From contig JBBJMP010000027.1 of assembly GCA_037718865.1 (NCBI GenBank), forward strand, positions 1-64,000: a stretch of 64,000 bases of DNA. Reading direction: 5' to 3'. This stretch comes from JADCRZ01 sp037718865 (lineage in GTDB: Bacteria; Bacteroidota; Bacteroidia; Chitinophagales; Chitinophagaceae). A program made the translations under genes and the position numbers. The notes under the pieces were generated by a model that had not been told where the DNA came from, ran no database searches, and saw only the letters and a program-made list of their open reading frames with translations. Positions 9,489-19,107 of the stretch are shown here, one piece after another. Position 1 is the first letter of the stretch. Every line of letters starts with the position of its first letter.

Positions 9489-11798
9489 TTACTGTTTTTG
9501 GTATACCCTTACATAATCCACTTCATAAGTAAGTGGGAAGCGGGTATTGGAAGGGTCTCCACCATTTCCGCCTATGGCCAGATTAAGCAACAGGTAATGT
9601 GGCTGTGAGAAAGGCCTGGTCCCATCCGGATTTACGGCCTGCTCCACTGTTGCGGTGTTTATTAACGAATCGTCCAGTAATAGATTAATCGAGTCTTCGT
9701 TCCAGTCCATTCGCCAAACATGAAATTTTTTTGTCCAATCCGGATCCGCAGTCGTAAAATTGGTTAGCGGGATCTTTGCGTTGTCCCAATTAGCTACATT
9801 CGGTTGATTAGTTCCCCAGGCAACATTTGCCAGGATAGTCGGGGTATTGTCTACCCGGTAAAATTCCATAATATCGATCTCGCCGTTATCGGGCCATCGT
9901 CCGTTCGTTCCTAAAGTCCAGATTGCCGGCCAGGAACCCTTTGAAGTATCAATTCTGGCCCTTATCTCAAATCGTCCATATTGCCACTGCCTGAAGCCCC
10001 TGGTCTGGAGGCTTGCTGAAGTGTAGTTGCCAAGAGGTCGGTTGCGCCGCCAATCGGTGCTTCCTTCAGCATACTGCAGATTCGTGACCTCTTCACGTTT
10101 AGCCGTTATTACCAGTGTTCCGTTTATGCAATGCGCATTTGCAGCGTTATACCATTGCAGTTCCTGATTTCTTACAAAGCCGGTTTCATACCTCCAGCTA
10201 TTGGGGTTGGGTTTGCCATTGATATTGAATTCGTCGTTCCATTGTAGTGACATGCCCGGAATCTGTCTTGGAAGGGTAAAATCCGGTTTATACGCATCAA
10301 CCGGTTGCATGGAATTTTTCCCGAAAGCAATTGGTGCAGATTTTTCATTCGTTGCCCAAACTCCTTTACCATTCTTCCAGACCCATGCCTGCGAATTTCC
10401 GGCAAGGGGCTGTTCAGGCGCGTTCCGTCGATGAGTCATCCACATGGCTGTCACAAACGGGTCAAACGTCTGTGTTTCCCCTGACGGACGCAGGAAGCCT
10501 GCCCTGTTTGATTTATAGGGGTCATCCTCCCGCATCCAGCGTTCTAGATAATCAAAATGTGCGTCATGTCCCCATAACCGGATAGCCTTCATATACCGTG
10601 CGGCTAACGCTGTTCCGGTCCAGGCTGCGGCATTGCAGCATACACGGTAACTTTCCGAGGTCTTATCCCATTGCTCCCATTGGTCAGGCGCTTTCTCTTC
10701 ATAAGGTTGTCTTGGGCCATGATGCATGACCATTTGCCAAAGCGCCGTCTGCCCGAACCAACCCTTGCCGTAATACGTCTGTGTGTCTTCATGGAAGACG
10801 GCGCTTTGAGGCAGTTCAGCCAATTTAGGGGCCTTAAGCATGATGCTAGCAAATAAAATGGGCCATTTGCGTCCGCTGGAATGGCCACCGCCTTCATTCC
10901 AGTGGCCACCCGCCATGGCGAGACCATAAAGGTCTATACCCCGTTGAATAAGTGCTATGGTCAACTTTTCCTTTTTTTGCCTGGGTACATCCAGCATAAC
11001 CATCAGGCTGGCGATAGACACCAGCCGGGCATATTCCCGGCCATAATTGGGCTGGTTCTCATTCGGCACCAACTCCTGTTGCGACCAGCTTAAGATATGA
11101 TCGATCCAGGGACGCTGAAAATACCGCTCAAATGCTGACCAGTCCGGGATTTTACCGGCGGCTGTCAATTTAGGAAGAAGTCCCCATTGAATATCCCGGG
11201 AACGGAAAACCGGTTTTACCTCTCCGGCATACGGTGGACGAAATGCATCTCCGGGAGGGACTGTCTGCAAACAGCTTAGCACAGCCACGGCTTTCATTAC
11301 AGTCTGAGATTTTTTCTCATTGTCCCACATGATATCCTTACAAAAATTATCAACCGGAAGTGTGTCATTGCTGATGGATGAGATCAGGGACTTTTCCGGA
11401 GCCAGTTCAAGGGGAAGAGTTATACAACCGTGTTTGCGAAACGAACTGCTCCTGGAATCATAACACTGCGTTGTTCCTGTTTTCAATACGATCATTGAAC
11501 CGTTTCGCATAGTCGTGTCCGTACTTAGGCTAGTATCATTCCACTTATTACGTTTGATGGTGGTATTATCCGCCCTGGCCGGTCCGGGCGCAGGTGTTAT
11601 TTTTACGATCGTAACCGGTCCTGTCACCCACCAGTCGCCGGTAATAAACTGGCCGGTCATTGCCGGTTTATTAAATGTCCAGGTGATGCCGTACTGGCTT
11701 ACTTCTTTCCGGAAATTATTCTTAACCTGTTGTGCCGATGAGATATTTACAGTGACAAGAAAAAAAATACATTCTAAAATCGCTTTCATCCTATACAT
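9489..11798 (-). CDS. Secreted GH16 glycosidase fused to a large N-terminal domain
   Basis: A 769-residue protein with a signal peptide (cut near SSAQQ; the start could also be the ATG three codons in, at 11789). The C-terminal 230 residues are a glycoside hydrolase family 16 domain. The catalytic signature GEIDIMEFY puts the nucleophile at E640, helper D642 and acid/base E645, so laminarin- or other beta-glucan-type substrates are likely. Residues about 30-500 form a separate domain with GDWWVTGPV, RNGSM and GGHWNEGGGHSSGRKWP, which looks alpha-helical and toroid-like; I do not recognise an enzyme family. The gene is four bases downstream of the isomerase-like gene and shares its operon. Confidence 0.75.
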   Translation of the reverse strand: MYRMKAILECIFFLVTVNISSAQQVKNNFRKEVSQYGITWTFNKPAMTGQFITGDWWVTGPVTIVKITPAPGPARADNTTIKRNKWNDTSLSTDTTMRNGSMIVLKTGTTQCYDSRSSSFRKHGCITLPLELAPEKSLISSISNDTLPVDNFCKDIMWDNEKKSQTVMKAVAVLSCLQTVPPGDAFRPPYAGEVKPVFRSRDIQWGLLPKLTAAGKIPDWSAFERYFQRPWIDHILSWSQQELVPNENQPNYGREYARLVSIASLMVMLDVPRQKKEKLTIALIQRGIDLYGLAMAGGHWNEGGGHSSGRKWPILFASIMLKAPKLAELPQSAVFHEDTQTYYGKGWFGQTALWQMVMHHGPRQPYEEKAPDQWEQWDKTSESYRVCCNAAAWTGTALAARYMKAIRLWGHDAHFDYLERWMREDDPYKSNRAGFLRPSGETQTFDPFVTAMWMTHRRNAPEQPLAGNSQAWVWKNGKGVWATNEKSAPIAFGKNSMQPVDAYKPDFTLPRQIPGMSLQWNDEFNINGKPNPNSWRYETGFVRNQELQWYNAANAHCINGTLVITAKREEVTNLQYAEGSTDWRRNRPLGNYTSASLQTRGFRQWQYGRFEIRARIDTSKGSWPAIWTLGTNGRWPDNGEIDIMEFYRVDNTPTILANVAWGTNQPNVANWDNAKIPLTNFTTADPDWTKKFHVWRMDWNEDSINLLLDDSLINTATVEQAVNPDGTRPFSQPHYLLLNLAIGGNGGDPSNTRFPLTYEVDYVRVYQKQ

Positions 11799-11802
11799 AA
11801 AA

Positions 11803-12729
11803 TCAAATTCCTTTTGTTATCGTCTTCATTTTCGCCAGGGCTGTTTTAGCCACCAGCAGAGGGTCCTGGCTGTAATAGGTTTTATTAAATACTTCCAGAG
11901 AAAGGATAAGGGGACGTGCAGGGCTTTTCAGTGTTTGCAGGATTAGCCTGACGGGTGCAACGCCATCACCAGGATAGATCCTTTCTGCATCTGTTATGGA
12001 AGAAGGCGGCATGTTTGCCGGATAATCGTTCATATGCAGGATGTCGACAGCCGTTTTGTTAATCAAAGAAAGTGTGTTAAGGCTTGAGCCTCCTTTATAA
12101 AGATGGTATACATCAAGCAGCACCCTGGCAGATTTGTGCCCGCTTTCTATGGCAACATATGTCACCTCGCTGAGCCGGGACAGGTTTTTGGAAAACCCCC
12201 AGAGTTCTAGATGAGGTACAACACCCGTTTGATCACCCAGTTCCAGGATGGCCCGGTAACGCTCTGCAGCCTTTTGCATGTCCAGTCCTGAAGTCTGAGT
12301 GGCGCCTGCAGGTGGTGCTGCGGTCCGTTTGCACCCGATTTCAGCCAGCATTTCCATTTCCTGTTTCATTTTTTCAAGTCCCGCAGTGCGTTTAGCCTGA
12401 TCGTCCACGATCCATTCAGCAAAGCCGATAGCACTTTCCACCCTGAGGCCAAGCCCATCGAGTCGCTTTTTGGCATCCTTGAGGTTACCGCCATTGTTGA
12501 GCCAGGTCTGCAAAGAATCGATCCAGATTTCAACGGCAGGAAAACCGGCCTGGGAGGCAATTTCAAGCTCCTTTATAAAACCCAGTTTATGCCCCCGGAT
12601 GGTGGCCATGTTGAGGCAGTAGATAAAAGCAGGTTGCGGAGCAGGTGTTAGGCGCGCCTGGCCTAACCCGGGTAACAGAGATATTCCGGTTGATGCTCCC
12701 AGTAGTTTCAGCAATTTACGTCGGTTCAT
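11803..12729 (-). CDS. Sugar phosphate isomerase/epimerase-like TIM-barrel protein, exported
   Basis: A 308-residue protein if started at the ATG at 12729. The N-terminus MNRRKLLKLLGASTG is a twin-arginine-type signal. The rest matches AP-endonuclease-2/xylose-isomerase-like barrels, with FPAVEIWIDSL, the conserved strand HLELWGF (metal-binding Glu), VLLDVYHLYKGG, ILHMNDYP and YPGDGVAPV. The substrate is unknown, but the placement next to a GH16 enzyme suggests sugar processing in the periplasm. An alternative start at 12786 would mask the signal and is less likely. Confidence 0.78.
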   Translation of the reverse strand: MNRRKLLKLLGASTGISLLPGLGQARLTPAPQPAFIYCLNMATIRGHKLGFIKELEIASQAGFPAVEIWIDSLQTWLNNGGNLKDAKKRLDGLGLRVESAIGFAEWIVDDQAKRTAGLEKMKQEMEMLAEIGCKRTAAPPAGATQTSGLDMQKAAERYRAILELGDQTGVVPHLELWGFSKNLSRLSEVTYVAIESGHKSARVLLDVYHLYKGGSSLNTLSLINKTAVDILHMNDYPANMPPSSITDAERIYPGDGVAPVRLILQTLKSPARPLILSLEVFNKTYYSQDPLLVAKTALAKMKTITKGI

Positions 12730-12845
12730 GGTGTTGTATAAATTATGCAAGGGTGAATTTATAGTAAATGAAAGAATAAAGTTCACAAACAGGCGTTTAT
12801 CGGGTAAATAAAAAGAGGCTGTTTACCGGGTTCTTGCATTACAGT

Positions 12846-14012
12846 CTAGCCACCGGAAATTGCCTGACTGGTAACCTGGAATTTTATCCTGGAAGCCGCT
12901 TTGGACGTGGCTGGTTTACTTGTGTATATGTCACGGTCAAAAGGCCGGTTTATATTATTTCCGGCAAGGTCTTCCAAAATAGATTGAATGATCAGGATAT
13001 GGTTACCTGCGACCCATGGTTCGACAGGGATGAAATGACCTGTTTTTCCGTCCTGGTCTATCGTTAGATGTCCTTCTACCCTAACCCCGTCTTGACCGGA
13101 AATGCTCAGGCTTTCTTCCAACAGAAAATAGTCCATGGATTCTTTACAATCAATGGTCAGCGCCTGCCTGGAAGCTGCTTTAGGTATGTGAAGGGTCCAT
13201 CGGTCCGGATCAGGGGATAAGCTATCCCGTTTGCTGGCAACAAAAGATTTTGTAATGCCTTGCTCCAGGGGTAGTCCCTGCCTGTCTTTCCACTTATTGG
13301 AGACCTGTAAAGTATATGTTGACTGATCTTCGAGGGGTGAGCCCAAACCCTGGTTGGGCTGCAGGCCGCGTTTTATACGTCCGGGATCAAGCCAGACAGT
13401 AATTACGGTTCTTTCTGCATTCCATAATTCGGGTTGAAGGTTGAGGAATACATCATGGAGAGTATCGATTTGCTCCCTGATAAGAGTGATGTATTTATAG
13501 GATTCGCCCTCGCTCATAGGTTGAGAAAACCGGAGATAAAACTTTAGCAGGTTTTCCGGCAGCGTATCCTGGCTTGGGTAAACGGCTAACAGTTTTGGGG
13601 CATTTTCCCGGTTAGCCGCAGGTATTTGAAAAGTACCGAGTTTTTTGTTTCGGTAAAATACTTCATAGCTTAAACCCCTGGAAAAAGGAATCAATGGTTC
13701 GAAAATAACATCATGATCCAGGTTGTAATCACCTAGAACAGCCGTTGTATTACTGTCATGAAGCACCACAACTTTCAGCCATTCGCTGACTGAATCAGCC
13801 CGGATGCCTTTTACTAATCTTTCAGGAATTAGTACGGCTGTCGCTTTGTTGTTGTTCCATCGTATGCTTATTTCTGTCGCTTGTTTGCTGTTGCATGAAC
13901 AAATCAAAAGCGTAAAAAATACCAGGCCATGCCAATAACATAACCTGGTATTTTCTATAAGCTTATTACTGAAGATTGTCGTCTGCTGCTGTCCACAAAT
14001 CGATATTGCCAT
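12846..14012 (-). CDS. Lipoprotein with Ig-like repeats
   Basis: The frame is 388 residues. A lipobox (LLICSC, Cys near residue 41) follows a hydrophobic stretch, so it is predicted to be an outer-membrane or periplasmic lipoprotein. The body is beta-rich, with LRFSQPMSEGESYKYI resembling bacterial Ig-like (SbsA-type) domains that often flank sugar-binding proteins. The start is uncertain: the frame overlaps the upstream gene by 47 bases, and about 27 residues precede the hydrophobic core with no good internal ATG. Function unknown; the context is the same operon as the GH16 and isomerase genes. Confidence 0.55.
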   Translation of the reverse strand: MAISICGQQQTTIFSNKLIENTRLCYWHGLVFFTLLICSCNSKQATEISIRWNNNKATAVLIPERLVKGIRADSVSEWLKVVVLHDSNTTAVLGDYNLDHDVIFEPLIPFSRGLSYEVFYRNKKLGTFQIPAANRENAPKLLAVYPSQDTLPENLLKFYLRFSQPMSEGESYKYITLIREQIDTLHDVFLNLQPELWNAERTVITVWLDPGRIKRGLQPNQGLGSPLEDQSTYTLQVSNKWKDRQGLPLEQGITKSFVASKRDSLSPDPDRWTLHIPKAASRQALTIDCKESMDYFLLEESLSISGQDGVRVEGHLTIDQDGKTGHFIPVEPWVAGNHILIIQSILEDLAGNNINRPFDRDIYTSKPATSKAASRIKFQVTSQAISGG

Positions 14013-15072
14013 TCGATTTCTTTTGTATCATCACTACATGGTCGTTATCCAGTCTATCCAGTTGCAGAACATCTTTTAAGGAAAGCTGGTCAAAACCCGC
14101 TCCTGCTGTACCCGAAACTTTTTCCGTTAGAGTTCCTTCAAAAGCTTCTATGCTTTTAATGTTTAATCTGGCCAGAGGTTTGCTGGTGTTTGCCATCATT
14201 AAAAACGACTCGCTTCCCTTTTTAACGGTAATCATGTCAAGCGGGGTATTTCCGCTTCCCATCTCCGCTACTGTTCTACCTTTCACATGAGATCCCGGTT
14301 TTAATTCATCCAATGGAAAAAGCACGAGTGGCGTACAGGTATAGCTCGCAATGAGATAGTCCTTTCCATTTATTTTACCGGTAGTAAATGTTTTGATAGG
14401 TGCTGCTGTTTCATAACGGCCATGCGCTGTGTGATAGATCTCCAGCGAGGTTTGATCCTGCTTATTGGTAAATGGAAACGGGATGCTGCGTAGAGTAGAA
14501 CCAAACTCTTTATTAGACAACCCGCTAACCAGCACTTTGCCATTGTGAAATCCAATATCGGTAATAGTAGAAACCCGCAACGGCCTTCCCCTTTGATCTT
14601 TGGCATCCTGCTCCACCACATCGTTAAGCGCTATCTGTGATGACTTAATATCTTTCAGCGGCAGGGACATGATTTTTTCATTGTCAATTTTTAATATTGC
14701 CGGTGATCCGCTGCTGTGCTGAACAGCTATATATACTTTTTTTGACATGGGATTTACGGCAATATCGGTAATGGTGACATTTTCTTTCATTGTGCCTAGT
14801 GCCGCGGCTATTTTTTCATGTATATTTTCCATGTTAACAGCCGCTGCTTTCTGATTGGTTTTGGCATCTTTTGTATCAACAGCAAAAATGGTAGCCATTT
14901 TAGAATCGCCAATAAATAAAATACCATTATTTCCAAATGAAATGGCACTGATCGATTGTATATCGGGGGTTCCTTTTACCAGGCCGTCACCATGGCTAAC
15001 CGTTCGTCTGGTGCTGGCAACCAGGAAGATCCCTGCAATCATCACCGATAGAAAAATACTTGTTTTTTTCAT
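13966..15072 (-). CDS. Secreted protein, beta-propeller-like, unknown function
   Basis: A 368-residue protein from the ATG at 15072, which puts a clean signal peptide (MKKTSIFLSVMIAGIFLVAS) at the N-terminus; an upstream ATG at 15114 is possible but would bury it. The mature part has repeated strand pairs such as ISAISFGNNGILFIGDS, ITDIAVNPMSKKVYIAV and ITDIGFHNGKVLVSG, spaced as in propeller blades. No catalytic motif is visible. It is the first gene of the minus-strand run that ends with the GH16 gene, and overlaps the next gene slightly. Confidence 0.65.
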   Translation of the reverse strand: MKKTSIFLSVMIAGIFLVASTRRTVSHGDGLVKGTPDIQSISAISFGNNGILFIGDSKMATIFAVDTKDAKTNQKAAAVNMENIHEKIAAALGTMKENVTITDIAVNPMSKKVYIAVQHSSGSPAILKIDNEKIMSLPLKDIKSSQIALNDVVEQDAKDQRGRPLRVSTITDIGFHNGKVLVSGLSNKEFGSTLRSIPFPFTNKQDQTSLEIYHTAHGRYETAAPIKTFTTGKINGKDYLIASYTCTPLVLFPLDELKPGSHVKGRTVAEMGSGNTPLDMITVKKGSESFLMMANTSKPLARLNIKSIEAFEGTLTEKVSGTAGAGFDQLSLKDVLQLDRLDNDHVVMIQKKSNGNIDLWTAADDNLQ

Positions 15073-15342
15073 GTTGTTTATTTTAGCTCGAAGCGAAAAT
15101 AGATTACCCCACACTTAAAGGTAAATATTTAATCTAACGCGTCTCCGGTTGTTTCCATTTATTTTAGTGCCGGCATTGGCAGATTCCAAGGTCATTCTTG
15201 CCGTTGCAGGAATAAAAGGGACATGTTAAAAATTATTCATCTATAATTTGATTGAAATTATTATCTTCCTGTCAGGATAAACTATCCGGTGGCAAGGGCA
15301 ATGGAATAGCTCAACGAACGAAAACCTGCAATCATCTAACAG

Positions 15343-16179
15343 ATGTCCTTATATATTACCTCGTTAAATTCAGGAAGTAATGGTAACTGCTATTACATTG
15401 GGAACGAACGGGAAGCCATTCTTGTAGACGCAGGTATCTCATGCAGGGAGATTGAAAAACGCATGAAGCGTTTAGGGTTATGTGTAGAAAAGATAAAAGC
15501 CATTTTTGTATCTCATGAGCATTCAGATCACATAGCCGGCATTCCGGTTCTCGCAAAAAAACACCAGTTGCCGGTCTATATAACGGAAGCCACGCAGCAG
15601 CATGGACGATTATTATTGAATGAGCATTTGGTTATCCGGTTTCGTGCCTGCGAGCCCATCCGCGTCGGGGGCCTTTTGATCAGTGCATTTCCAAAATTTC
15701 ACGATGCCTGTGACCCACATAGTTTTATTGTTGAATATGAATCTGTTAAGGTGGGCATTTTTACAGACATCGGGTTTGCCTGCGACCAGGTGATGCTTCA
15801 TTTTAAGCAATGCCATGCCGCCTTCCTTGAGGCCAACTATGATAGAGACATGTTGATCCAGGGCAGTTATCCATATTACCTGAAGAAACGCATCATGGGT
15901 GGAAAGGGTCATTTGTCTAATGCGCAGGCCTTACAGCTTGTGTTAGCTCATAAGCCATCATTTATGAGCCATTTGATGTTATCTCATCTTTCTAAGAATA
16001 ACAATTGTCCTAAACTGGTGCAGGAGATCTTCAGCCAATATGCCGGAAAAACAAAGATTTTTGTCGCATCACGTTATGAAGAGACACCAGTTTATTATAT
16101 TGACAGGGAAAACCTGCCCCGGACCCCTATGAAAATGAGCCATGCGAAGAACCGGCAAATTCAGCTTTCGCTGTTCTGA
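15343..16179 (+). CDS. MBL-fold metallo-hydrolase (YycJ/WalJ-like)
   Basis: A 278-residue metallo-beta-lactamase-fold protein. The zinc site H58-x-H60-x-D62-H63 is intact in SHEHSDHIAG, followed by the later ligands in KFHDACDPHSFIV and TDIGFA, and a distal histidine in LMLSHLSKNNN. Length and motif order match the WalJ/YycJ group, which are exonuclease-like DNA-processing hydrolases linked to cell division in Firmicutes; a similar role here is inference. No signal peptide. It is monocistronic or leads into the lipoprotein gene 100 bases downstream. Confidence 0.82.
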   Translation: MSLYITSLNSGSNGNCYYIGNEREAILVDAGISCREIEKRMKRLGLCVEKIKAIFVSHEHSDHIAGIPVLAKKHQLPVYITEATQQHGRLLLNEHLVIRFRACEPIRVGGLLISAFPKFHDACDPHSFIVEYESVKVGIFTDIGFACDQVMLHFKQCHAAFLEANYDRDMLIQGSYPYYLKKRIMGGKGHLSNAQALQLVLAHKPSFMSHLMLSHLSKNNNCPKLVQEIFSQYAGKTKIFVASRYEETPVYYIDRENLPRTPMKMSHAKNRQIQLSLF

Positions 16180-16283
16180 CAAAATCAGCAAACAGGAGGG
16201 CGGAATGCCTGGTAGATCGGCCGGCATATTGCATTAATATAAGAGACTACATGTACATTAAATCATCATTAAAAACAATTTTT

Positions 16284-17057
16284 ATGAAAAGACTTATTCC
16301 GGTTTTGTTAGTTGTTGTTTTAACGCATTGCGGAGAAAAAAAGGATTTACACATGGCTGGCGCGTATTCTATGAAAAGTCAGGTGCAGAATGATGGATCA
16401 AGAGATACCGTCATCACCAGGAATCAACTGAAAATTTACACGGACGATCATGTTATTTATGCAGCCATGCGACTTCCTGATTCCTTGGCTTCGTACGGGA
16501 TCGGCACCTATGACATCGTCGATGGGAACGTGGTTGAACATTTTTTTTATAGCTCCGCTAACGGGCCCCGAAAAGATACTATTTTATTAGATATCGAAAA
16601 ATCCGATTCCGGTTACAAGCAGGTATATACGCTTCCTTCTCAAAACAGAAAATATACACAAACGGAAGAATACCAGATGGTGGGAAACGCGGACAGCAGT
16701 GCCCTGGATGGGGCCTGGAAGCAGGTTCAGAATATCTTTGTACGCAGTACCGGGGATAGCACACTTAATCCCGTTATTACCCAGTTTAAGGTATACCAGA
16801 AAGGTAATTTTATCTGGGCTGCCAGCATTCCGGATACAGCAACCAAAAGGTCCCGCACCTTTTTCGGTTTTGGCAGTTTTGAAATGGACGGGGCTAATAA
16901 ATCCAAAGAATTAAACAGGCTTTCTACTTATCCTCCGCTCATTGATTCAACCGTGAACATTGATTTGGAATTCATGGGAAAAGATTCATATAAGCAAACG
17001 ATTGTGTACCCAAGCAATAACAAGTCGGTTGAAGTTTATGAAAGGTTGAAAAATTAA
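16284..17057 (+). CDS. Lipoprotein, unknown function
   Basis: A 257-residue protein from the ATG at 16284 (MKRLIPVLLVVVLTHCGEKK). The lipobox VLTHC marks a lipoprotein; an upstream ATG at 16251 would add 11 residues before the signal. The mature part appears to hold two related halves, each with an ITRNQLKIYTDDHVIYAA- or ITQFKVYQKGNFIWAA-type strand and a GIGTYDI or GFGSFEM strand, suggesting an internal duplication of a lipocalin-like sheet. I do not recognise a named family. Confidence 0.65.
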   Translation: MKRLIPVLLVVVLTHCGEKKDLHMAGAYSMKSQVQNDGSRDTVITRNQLKIYTDDHVIYAAMRLPDSLASYGIGTYDIVDGNVVEHFFYSSANGPRKDTILLDIEKSDSGYKQVYTLPSQNRKYTQTEEYQMVGNADSSALDGAWKQVQNIFVRSTGDSTLNPVITQFKVYQKGNFIWAASIPDTATKRSRTFFGFGSFEMDGANKSKELNRLSTYPPLIDSTVNIDLEFMGKDSYKQTIVYPSNNKSVEVYERLKN

Positions 17058-17076
17058 TTAGAAGCGTTCAGGCAAC

Positions 17077-17505
17077 ATGTATAACAAAAAGCCAGGGATC
17101 GATATTATCAATGATTTATTGGAAGAATGCATTTTAGCTTACCCGCTTTCACCTTTTATAATAAGTATTTACAAACAATACCTGCAACGTGGAAGCCTTA
17201 GCAAGAAGCAATTGCAGGGTTTGTATGGCAAAGCCTTAAAAATCAAAGATATATCGGAAGGTAAACTCGCCACGCTGGAAGCCGTTATAAAGAAAATGCC
17301 AACCAGGTATAAATCATCACTGCCTGCCCCCACACCTTTGTTTGCAAAGGAAGAAGGTACGGGAGTTATCATTGCGTCCATCTTAGAAAAATACCCCGGT
17401 CACAAAATGGTGCTGTTTCTCAAGGCTAAATATGATAACAACGAAGCACTTTCTTCGCAGGAGATGGCAGATTTGTTAAGGTTTAAGAAATTTTTAAACA
17501 GGTAG
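17077..17505 (+). CDS. Small hypothetical protein
   Basis: A 142-residue helical protein with no signal peptide or membrane segment. It starts 20 bases after the lipoprotein gene, so the two are probably co-transcribed. Helical blocks such as LSKKQLQGLYGKALKI and LSSQEMADLLRFKKFL look like paired, related motifs. No known domain is recognised. Confidence 0.6.
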   Translation: MYNKKPGIDIINDLLEECILAYPLSPFIISIYKQYLQRGSLSKKQLQGLYGKALKIKDISEGKLATLEAVIKKMPTRYKSSLPAPTPLFAKEEGTGVIIASILEKYPGHKMVLFLKAKYDNNEALSSQEMADLLRFKKFLNR

Positions 17506-17526
17506 GTGTAAAATAAATTTTATAAC

Positions 17527-17619
17527 AATTGATTATCAATTTTGTATTTCTATAAGCAAAGGAAATACGGTGTAAATGTTCTGTTTATACTAAAATGTAT
17601 AAATTCATTCGTACCTTTG
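17527..17619 (+). promoter_or_regulatory. sufB promoter with upstream palindrome
   Basis: TACCTTTG at 17612-17619 is a perfect match to the Bacteroidota -7 element TAnnTTTG, 18 bases before the sufB ATG. Upstream at 17527-17541 is the palindrome AATTGAT-T-ATCAATT, which could bind an iron-responsive regulator such as Fur or the Rrf2 protein encoded at the end of the operon. No convincing -33 TTG was found at the usual spacing. The palindrome's role is inferred from position only. Confidence 0.5.
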
Positions 17620-17637
17620 CACATTGAAACATAATAT

Positions 17638-19083
17638 ATGAATGAAGAGTTGAGCACGATAGAAAGAACCGTTCTAAGTGATTATAAATACGGCTTTGTA
17701 ACTAATATAGAAGCTGATGAAGCGCCGAAGGGATTGAACGAGGAGACTGTACGTTTTATTTCTGCCAAAAAGAATGAACCGTTATGGATGCTGGAATGGC
17801 GGTTAAAGGCATACCGTCACTGGCTAAAGATGGAAGAGCCTAAATGGGCCAACATAAAATACGAGCCGATCGATTATCAGGATATCATTTATTATTCTGC
17901 CCCCAAACGAAAAGTAAGCGTCGACAGCCTGGACGAAATCGACCCGGAGTTAAAAAGAACCTTTGAAAAACTGGGCATTTCACTCGATGAGCAAAAACGG
18001 CTAACCGGCGTTGCCGTAGACGCAGTAATCGACAGTGTTTCCATCGGCACTACGTTCAAAAAACAATTAGGGGAGTTAGGCATCATCTTCTGCTCCATGA
18101 GCGAAGCGATACAGGAACACCCGGAACTCATTAAAAAGTATCTAGGCTCGGTAGTTCCTATTACAGATAATTATTTTGCTGCACTAAATGCCGCCGTTTT
18201 CAGTGACGGCTCTTTTTGTTATATACCCAAGGGCGTTCGCTCCCCCATGGAACTGTCAACATATTTCCGGATCAATGCGGAAAATACCGGGCAGTTTGAA
18301 AGAACGCTCATCGTAGCCGAAGAAGGTAGTTATGTGAGTTACCTGGAAGGCTGCACAGCACCGATGCGGGATGAAAACCAGCTTCATGCTGCTGTAGTAG
18401 AGCTGCTCGCGCTTGATCAGGCGGAAATTAAGTATTCAACCGTTCAAAACTGGTATCCGGGCGATAAAGAAGGAAGAGGAGGCATATATAATTTTGTGAC
18501 CAAACGCGGAATCTGTCAGGGCAATAGTTCCAAAATTTCCTGGACACAGGTCGAAACCGGGTCAGCGATCACTTGGAAATACCCCAGTGTGGTTTTAAAA
18601 GGTGACAATTCGGTGGGTGAATTTTATTCAGTGGCGGTCACCAACCACCACCAGCAGGCCGATACAGGTACCAAGATGCAGCACCTGGGCAAAAATACAA
18701 AAAGCCGCATCGTATCAAAGGGTATTTCCGCCGGCGTGAGTAATAACAGCTATCGGGGTTTGGTGCATATCAGTAGAAAGGCAGGCAATGCCCGGAACTT
18801 TTCCCAGTGTGATTCACTGTTGTTGGGTGACAAATGCGGGGCCCACACCTTTCCTTACATAGAAGTAAAAAATAATACGGCGATTGTAGAACATGAAGCC
18901 ACTACTTCCAAGATCGGTGAAGACCAGATATTTTACTGCAACCAGAGAGGCATTAACACAGAAACTGCCGTTGCCCTGATTGTGAATGGTTTTGCAAAAG
19001 AAGTCATGAATCAATTGCCTATGGAATTTGCCGTTGAGGCACAAAAATTACTGGCTATCAGCCTGGAAGGTAGTGTAGGATAA
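17638..19083 (+). CDS. sufB: SufB, Fe-S cluster scaffold subunit
   Basis: A 481-residue protein matching SufB at full length. Family landmarks include YIPKGVRSPMELSTYFRIN, SYLEGCTAP, the region KRGICQGNSSKISWTQVETGSAITWKYPS (shown here as two joined motifs) and the C-terminal CNQRGINTETAVALIV. SufB joins SufC and SufD in the cytoplasm to build Fe-S clusters. It is the first gene of an operon sufB-sufC-sufD-sufS-sufE-sufT-rrf2, preceded by a -7 element. Confidence 0.96.
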   Translation: MNEELSTIERTVLSDYKYGFVTNIEADEAPKGLNEETVRFISAKKNEPLWMLEWRLKAYRHWLKMEEPKWANIKYEPIDYQDIIYYSAPKRKVSVDSLDEIDPELKRTFEKLGISLDEQKRLTGVAVDAVIDSVSIGTTFKKQLGELGIIFCSMSEAIQEHPELIKKYLGSVVPITDNYFAALNAAVFSDGSFCYIPKGVRSPMELSTYFRINAENTGQFERTLIVAEEGSYVSYLEGCTAPMRDENQLHAAVVELLALDQAEIKYSTVQNWYPGDKEGRGGIYNFVTKRGICQGNSSKISWTQVETGSAITWKYPSVVLKGDNSVGEFYSVAVTNHHQQADTGTKMQHLGKNTKSRIVSKGISAGVSNNSYRGLVHISRKAGNARNFSQCDSLLLGDKCGAHTFPYIEVKNNTAIVEHEATTSKIGEDQIFYCNQRGINTETAVALIVNGFAKEVMNQLPMEFAVEAQKLLAISLEGSVG

Positions 19084-19107
19084 CTAAAATAGAATAATAA
19101 TACGAAT

